NCBI GenBank assembly: GCA_007131625.1
Contig: SLQC01000303.1
Coordinates: forward strand, 1-10,644
Source of the DNA: Balneolales bacterium
Lineage (GTDB): Bacteria > Bacteroidota > Rhodothermia > Balneolales > Natronogracilivirgulaceae
Direction: 5' to 3'
Length of the DNA: 10,644 nt
In this document: piece by piece, positions 7,886 through 10,644 of the stretch
Numbering within the stretch: position 1 is the stretch's first letter
How the letters are laid out: every line of letters begins with the position of its first letter
Program-made: the position numbers and the translations under genes
The notes under the pieces: model-generated
Seen by the model: the letters and a program-made list of their open reading frames with translations, nothing else
The model's database searches: none
Told to the model about the DNA's origin: nothing

Positions 7886-8056
7886 CCTGTATCCTTGATC
7901 AACCTTCTCAGATTCTGCAACTTAACCGGTAAATCCATTTGGAGATAAAATCGTTTCAAGGTAATATTCTGAACAGGTACCGCCTGAACACCCGAATGCA
8001 CCTGCATTGATGCCGGTGATTATCGGCAGACATACCGAAAAATTGGATCTGCTGAA

Positions 8057-9058
8057 ATGCAAAGGATACTTCTTACTCTGACAGGATTACTCCTGCTGTT
8101 CCTGTTTTGGCTGCTACGGCCGGATGATAGCCCGCCTGTTGTCACGATACCTGCCAATTTGCCGGAACTCAACTTCACTGTGGAGGCCGCCGGAGATGCC
8201 GTCCGTCGGTCTGAACTACGCGCCGGTCCGTTAAAAGCTGACAATCATGCCCGTATTGTATGGAATCCGGAGTACCGGAATCGCAAAGCTCCCTGTAGCC
8301 TGGTTTATATCCATGGATTTACCGCAAGTTATGGGGAGGGATCGCCGTTCCATGTCCGCACAGCTCGTGAACTGGGTTGCAACTTGTACGTTGCCCGTCT
8401 GCATGGGCACGGGCTCCGGACAGACGAACCGTTGCGAAACATGAATCCCGACTCACTTATTGCTGATGCCGCCGAAGCGCTTGCCATAGGCAACTTGATC
8501 GGGGACCGTGTCATTTTGACCGGCAATTCGATGGGAGGAATTCTGGCGATGCATCTTGCCGCCGAACATCCCGAGTCGGTTGACGTTCTGGTTCTGCTCG
8601 CTCCGCTGCTCGACTTCGCTTCGCCGACATCGTATCTGTTCGACAAAACCTGGGGACAGCGTCTTATGCAACTGATATTGAGAGAACCTTATTTGAGGGA
8701 ACCTCCCGACAATGACGATCACGCCCGGTACTGGTATAACTTTTTCCATATAGAGTCGCTTATGCAGCTAACCGCCATGAAAAAGAAGCTGTTGGCCGAT
8801 GATCCTGCCACACGTATCCGTCAACCTGTATTTACAGGGTATTACTATAAAGACGAATGGGAGCAGGATGAGATTGTCTCGGTTTCCACAATTCAGGAGA
8901 TGGAATATCGACTGGCCACATCAGAAGCAAGCCGGGAATTCCGGGCATTTCCTGATATCGACTCCCATGTGATCACCTCGGCGTATCGAACCACCCATCA
9001 TGGAGCGGTAAGCGAGGCGGTAATCAGTTTTCTGAAAGCGAATTTGCCGGACGGGTGA
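8057..9058 (+). CDS. Membrane-anchored alpha/beta hydrolase
   Basis: A 333-residue serine hydrolase with the alpha/beta fold. Residues 3-20 are a hydrophobic N-terminal segment with no clear cleavage site, so it is probably a signal anchor facing the periplasm. HGF at 86-88 follows the first core strand (oxyanion region), LHGHG at 115-119 is typical of lipase- and monoglyceride-lipase-like members, and GNSMGG at 156-161 is the nucleophile elbow with Ser158. His304 in DSH is the likely catalytic base; Asp271 (DEIVS) is the likely acid, with Asp266 as alternative. All three triad positions are present, so the enzyme is probably active on an ester or lipid substrate that I cannot identify. The region around residues 190-250 would be the lid. 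The ATG at 8057 is supported by the hydrophobic segment directly after it. The gene stands alone and converges on the CapA-like gene with 32 bp between them. Confidence 0.88.
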   Translation: MQRILLTLTGLLLLFLFWLLRPDDSPPVVTIPANLPELNFTVEAAGDAVRRSELRAGPLKADNHARIVWNPEYRNRKAPCSLVYIHGFTASYGEGSPFHVRTARELGCNLYVARLHGHGLRTDEPLRNMNPDSLIADAAEALAIGNLIGDRVILTGNSMGGILAMHLAAEHPESVDVLVLLAPLLDFASPTSYLFDKTWGQRLMQLILREPYLREPPDNDDHARYWYNFFHIESLMQLTAMKKKLLADDPATRIRQPVFTGYYYKDEWEQDEIVSVSTIQEMEYRLATSEASREFRAFPDIDSHVITSAYRTTHHGAVSEAVISFLKANLPDG

Positions 9059-9070
9059 CGGGTGGAAAAC

Positions 9071-9091
9071 ATGTCGGGCTACCCCGAACAT
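9071..9091. terminator. Possible bidirectional hairpin between convergent genes
   Basis: ATGT-CGGG, loop CTAC, then CCCG-A-ACAT gives an eight-pair stem with one bulged A between the hydrolase and CapA-like stop codons. It overlaps the last base of the CapA-like gene. There is no T-tract on either side, so it is only a candidate terminator. Confidence 0.35.
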
Positions 9092-10218
9092 CATACATCG
9101 CATTCCATCTCGAGGGTATTACGATTACTCAGTAAAAAACGCACCCTTTCCGTTCGGCACTCCCGATCAAGCAGGGATTGTATCCACAATACATCTTCCT
9201 CCGATGCATTTTCAAGTTTCATTTTCCGGATTTTCAAAGGAATAAGCTCAAGTTTTATGACATGACCGTTACGACCATCTATAGTAGCAAGATACATTAA
9301 AACAAGATCTGGCCGGTACTGTTTTAGCCCACCGATTCCCTCATAATCGTTAATAAAATCTCCTGTGCCATATAATATCAATTTTTTATTGTATACCTCG
9401 AGGCCTTTGATATGGTGCGAAGAATGTCCGTGCACGATATCGACATCTGCATCATCAATCAATTTTCTGGCAAAATGAATCTGGTTTTTAGAAATGCTGT
9501 AACCCCAGTTACCGCCCCAATGCACCGAAAAGAGTACCAGATCTCCGCTTTTTTTGATGGAGCTGACCCGTAAAGCTATGTCACCGACACATTCCAAATT
9601 CTGTTCATCTATGACATATACTCCGGGATTATCGTGTGAAGCGGCCCATTCGGGCGGGATACCACTGGTCAAAGAGCCTGCACCAAATGCGATAATGCGA
9701 CCTTTATGAGGTACAGGTATAACAACCGGTTCTTTAGCTTCAGTTTCGTTTCTGCCGATGCCTGTTATACCTATTCCGGCGTTGTCAAGGACCTGACGTG
9801 TTTCCAGCAATCCATTCCTTCCCCAGTCCATTACATGATTGTTAGCCAGTGTACAACCATCAATAGCCGCAGCGGTCAGACAACGAACATTCTCCGGAAA
9901 CATGCGATAGTGAATTCCTTTGCTCCGGTCGTAGATATTGGAAGTGGTCAGTGCCGTTTCCAGATTGATGAATCGTAAGTCCGGTTGTATCTTCTGCAAC
10001 CATGGAAGCGTCTCTCCCCATACATATTGAAATGAAACCGGCCGATCGATCATTCCGTTTGTTAATTCAGTTATTTGCACATAATCCATGGCATTACGTA
10101 CAAATTGCTCATGTAATTGCGGATCACCAGGGTACGGTAAAATCTGGTCGATACCACGACCAGTCATTACATCGCCACAAAGAAACAGCGTAAAATGATG
10201 TTCATTCAAATGTACCAT
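9091..10218 (-). CDS. CapA family protein (PGA_cap, calcineurin-like metallophosphatase fold)
   Basis: A 375-residue protein matching the CapA/PgsA family, whose founding members take part in capsular poly-gamma-glutamate synthesis and anchoring. The family motifs appear in order: GDVMTGR (15-21), NLET (85-88), ANNHVMDWG (125-133), HWG (233-235), GHSSHH (264-269) and GTGDF (284-288). Asp16, Glu87, Asn127, His128, His233 and His265/His268 are candidate metal and catalytic residues. No signal peptide or membrane segment is seen, so unlike the anchored PgsA of Bacillus it looks cytoplasmic. No CapB, CapC or other capsule gene lies nearby, so making poly-gamma-glutamate is not supported; many stand-alone members have unknown roles. 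The ATG at 10218 follows an A-rich leader and places the first motif at the usual distance from the start. The gene reads away from the nearby tRNA. Confidence 0.88.
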   Translation of the reverse strand: MVHLNEHHFTLFLCGDVMTGRGIDQILPYPGDPQLHEQFVRNAMDYVQITELTNGMIDRPVSFQYVWGETLPWLQKIQPDLRFINLETALTTSNIYDRSKGIHYRMFPENVRCLTAAAIDGCTLANNHVMDWGRNGLLETRQVLDNAGIGITGIGRNETEAKEPVVIPVPHKGRIIAFGAGSLTSGIPPEWAASHDNPGVYVIDEQNLECVGDIALRVSSIKKSGDLVLFSVHWGGNWGYSISKNQIHFARKLIDDADVDIVHGHSSHHIKGLEVYNKKLILYGTGDFINDYEGIGGLKQYRPDLVLMYLATIDGRNGHVIKLELIPLKIRKMKLENASEEDVLWIQSLLDRECRTERVRFLLSNRNTLEMECDV

Positions 10219-10325
10219 TTTTCCGGCTTTCCGAAGGAATTAATGATATTAACGACGAATTGCTTATTTTCATTTTTTAAATAATCCGTGGTAATTTTCA
10301 AAAATACTATTATTGATTACATCCT

Positions 10326-10398
10326 GACCCTATAGTTCAAGTGGATAGAACGATAGCCTCCTAAGCTTTAGATCCAGGTTCGAGTCCTGGTAGGGTCA
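10326..10398 (+). tRNA. tRNA-Arg (anticodon CCT)
   Basis: A 73-nt cloverleaf. Acceptor stem GACCCTA (10326-10332) pairs with TAGGGTC (10391-10397), discriminator A at 10398. The D arm is GTTC/GAAC at 10335-10351. The anticodon arm is at 10353-10369, loop CTCCTAA with CCT at 10360-10362, reading AGG arginine codons. The T arm is CCAGG-TTCGAGT-CCTGG at 10374-10390. The second anticodon-stem pair is a T-T mismatch (10354 with 10368). The 3' CCA is not encoded. Confidence 0.95.
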
Positions 10399-10452
10399 CT
10401 TTAGTATTTACGTATGTGGTTATTATTACACTACTTAAATGCTATTAATAAT

Positions 10453-10483
10453 GGTACTGGTACAGGATTTGGTACAGGTACGG
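10453..10483 (+). repeat. GGTAC short repeats
   Basis: GGTAC occurs at 10453, 10459, 10471 and 10477, forming two GGTACWGGTAC blocks whose starts are 18 bp apart. This is a small iteron-like cluster of unknown role, 55 bp after the tRNA. Confidence 0.7.
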
Positions 10484-10555
10484 AGCCATATATTTATTTT
10501 GAGCCTCTCTAAATGCTGTCTGTGTTAATAAATTCTAACGACAGCCCCAACGCTT

Positions 10556-10572
10556 TTATCAATAGTTGATAA
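10556..10572. repeat. Perfect hairpin with TAG loop, first copy
   Basis: TTATCAA and TTGATAA flank TAG: a 7-bp perfect inverted repeat. It shares the core CAATAGTTGA with the hairpin at 10614-10636. Confidence 0.75.
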
Positions 10573-10613
10573 TACCTTTAGCCCCTCTTAACTCGTGCGT
10601 GGTGAAAAGTTTA

Positions 10614-10636
10614 TCGTTGTCAATAGTTGACAACGA
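10614..10636. repeat. Perfect hairpin with TAG loop, second copy
   Basis: The 10-base arms TCGTTGTCAA (10614-10623) and TTGACAACGA (10627-10636) surround TAG. A further AATAGTTGA begins at 10636 and runs to the window end, so the pattern may continue beyond it. The 58-bp offset from the first hairpin and the shared core suggest related elements, not chance. Confidence 0.8.
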
Positions 10637-10644
10637 ATAGTTGA

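Larger units (their letters stand above)
7485..8056. other. Divergent intergenic region with repeats
   Basis: This is the shared upstream region of the minus-strand PorZ-like gene and the plus-strand hydrolase gene, so both promoters should lie here; I cannot place them with confidence. No gene is visible. It contains the 22-bp tandem array, the 15-bp direct repeat pair and a perfect 8-bp-arm inverted repeat (7853-7885), listed separately. A palindrome TGCCGGCA lies near 7773-7780. Confidence 0.6.
10399..10644. other. AT-rich non-coding region after the tRNA
   Basis: No confident gene. A 32-codon frame from ATG at 10414 to TAA at 10512 exists; its G-T-G-T-G-F-G-T-G-T stretch simply reflects the GGTAC repeat, so I do not call it. 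Hairpins and repeats inside are listed separately. The region next to a tRNA 3' end is a common integration site, but no integrase is present in the window. Confidence 0.5.

Noticed and set aside
10299..10306. TAnnTTTG-like -7 element on the minus strand for the CapA-like gene (TATTTTTG).
   Set aside because: It fits the Bacteroidota consensus, but no TTG -33 element lies at the right distance and the region is very AT-rich, so it is probably chance.
10414..10512. 32-codon frame after the tRNA.
   Set aside because: Its repetitive G-T-G-T stretch comes from the GGTAC DNA repeats, and nothing else supports translation.

Overview
The window looks like chromosomal DNA from a Bacteroidota-type bacterium of the FCB group, possibly Balneolales/Rhodothermia-like. 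Two proteins end in type IX secretion system (T9SS) C-terminal domains beginning YPNPF, one resembles the T9SS component PorZ, one is a secreted CotH-family kinase-like protein, and starts lack strong Shine-Dalgarno sequences. The lineage below FCB is inference.

Layout. Bases 1-405 hold no convincing gene. A predicted lipoprotein of unknown function lies at 406-1659 (+), followed by a non-coding stretch (1660-2029) with a partial duplication of the gene's own 3' end and a possible structured segment. A minus-strand block follows: a CotH/lamin-tail surface protein (2030-4720) and a PorZ-like beta-propeller protein (5124-7484 or 7508). The roughly 400 bp between them carries, on the plus strand, what looks like a remnant of a calcium-binding thrombospondin type 3 (TSP3) protein. 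Bases 7509-8056 are non-coding and contain a 22-bp tandem repeat array bracketed by a 15-bp direct repeat whose copies are exactly 200 bp apart. A membrane-anchored alpha/beta hydrolase (8057-9058, +) then converges on a CapA-family metallophosphatase-like gene (9091-10218, -), with a small hairpin between them. A tRNA-Arg(CCT) follows at 10326-10398 (+). The last 246 bases are AT-rich, with GGTAC repeats and two perfect hairpins sharing a TAG loop, and no confident gene.

How the genes relate. The CotH protein should be exported by the Sec system and then T9SS, and the PorZ-like protein is probably part of the T9SS surface attachment machinery, so these two share an export pathway. They are not tightly spaced, so a shared transcript is not shown. 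The lipoprotein, hydrolase and CapA genes look like independent single-gene units. I found no defence system, CRISPR array, intact mobile element or biosynthetic cluster. The most unexplained parts are the 7.6-7.8 kb repeat region, the TSP3 remnant and the repeat-rich DNA downstream of the tRNA.
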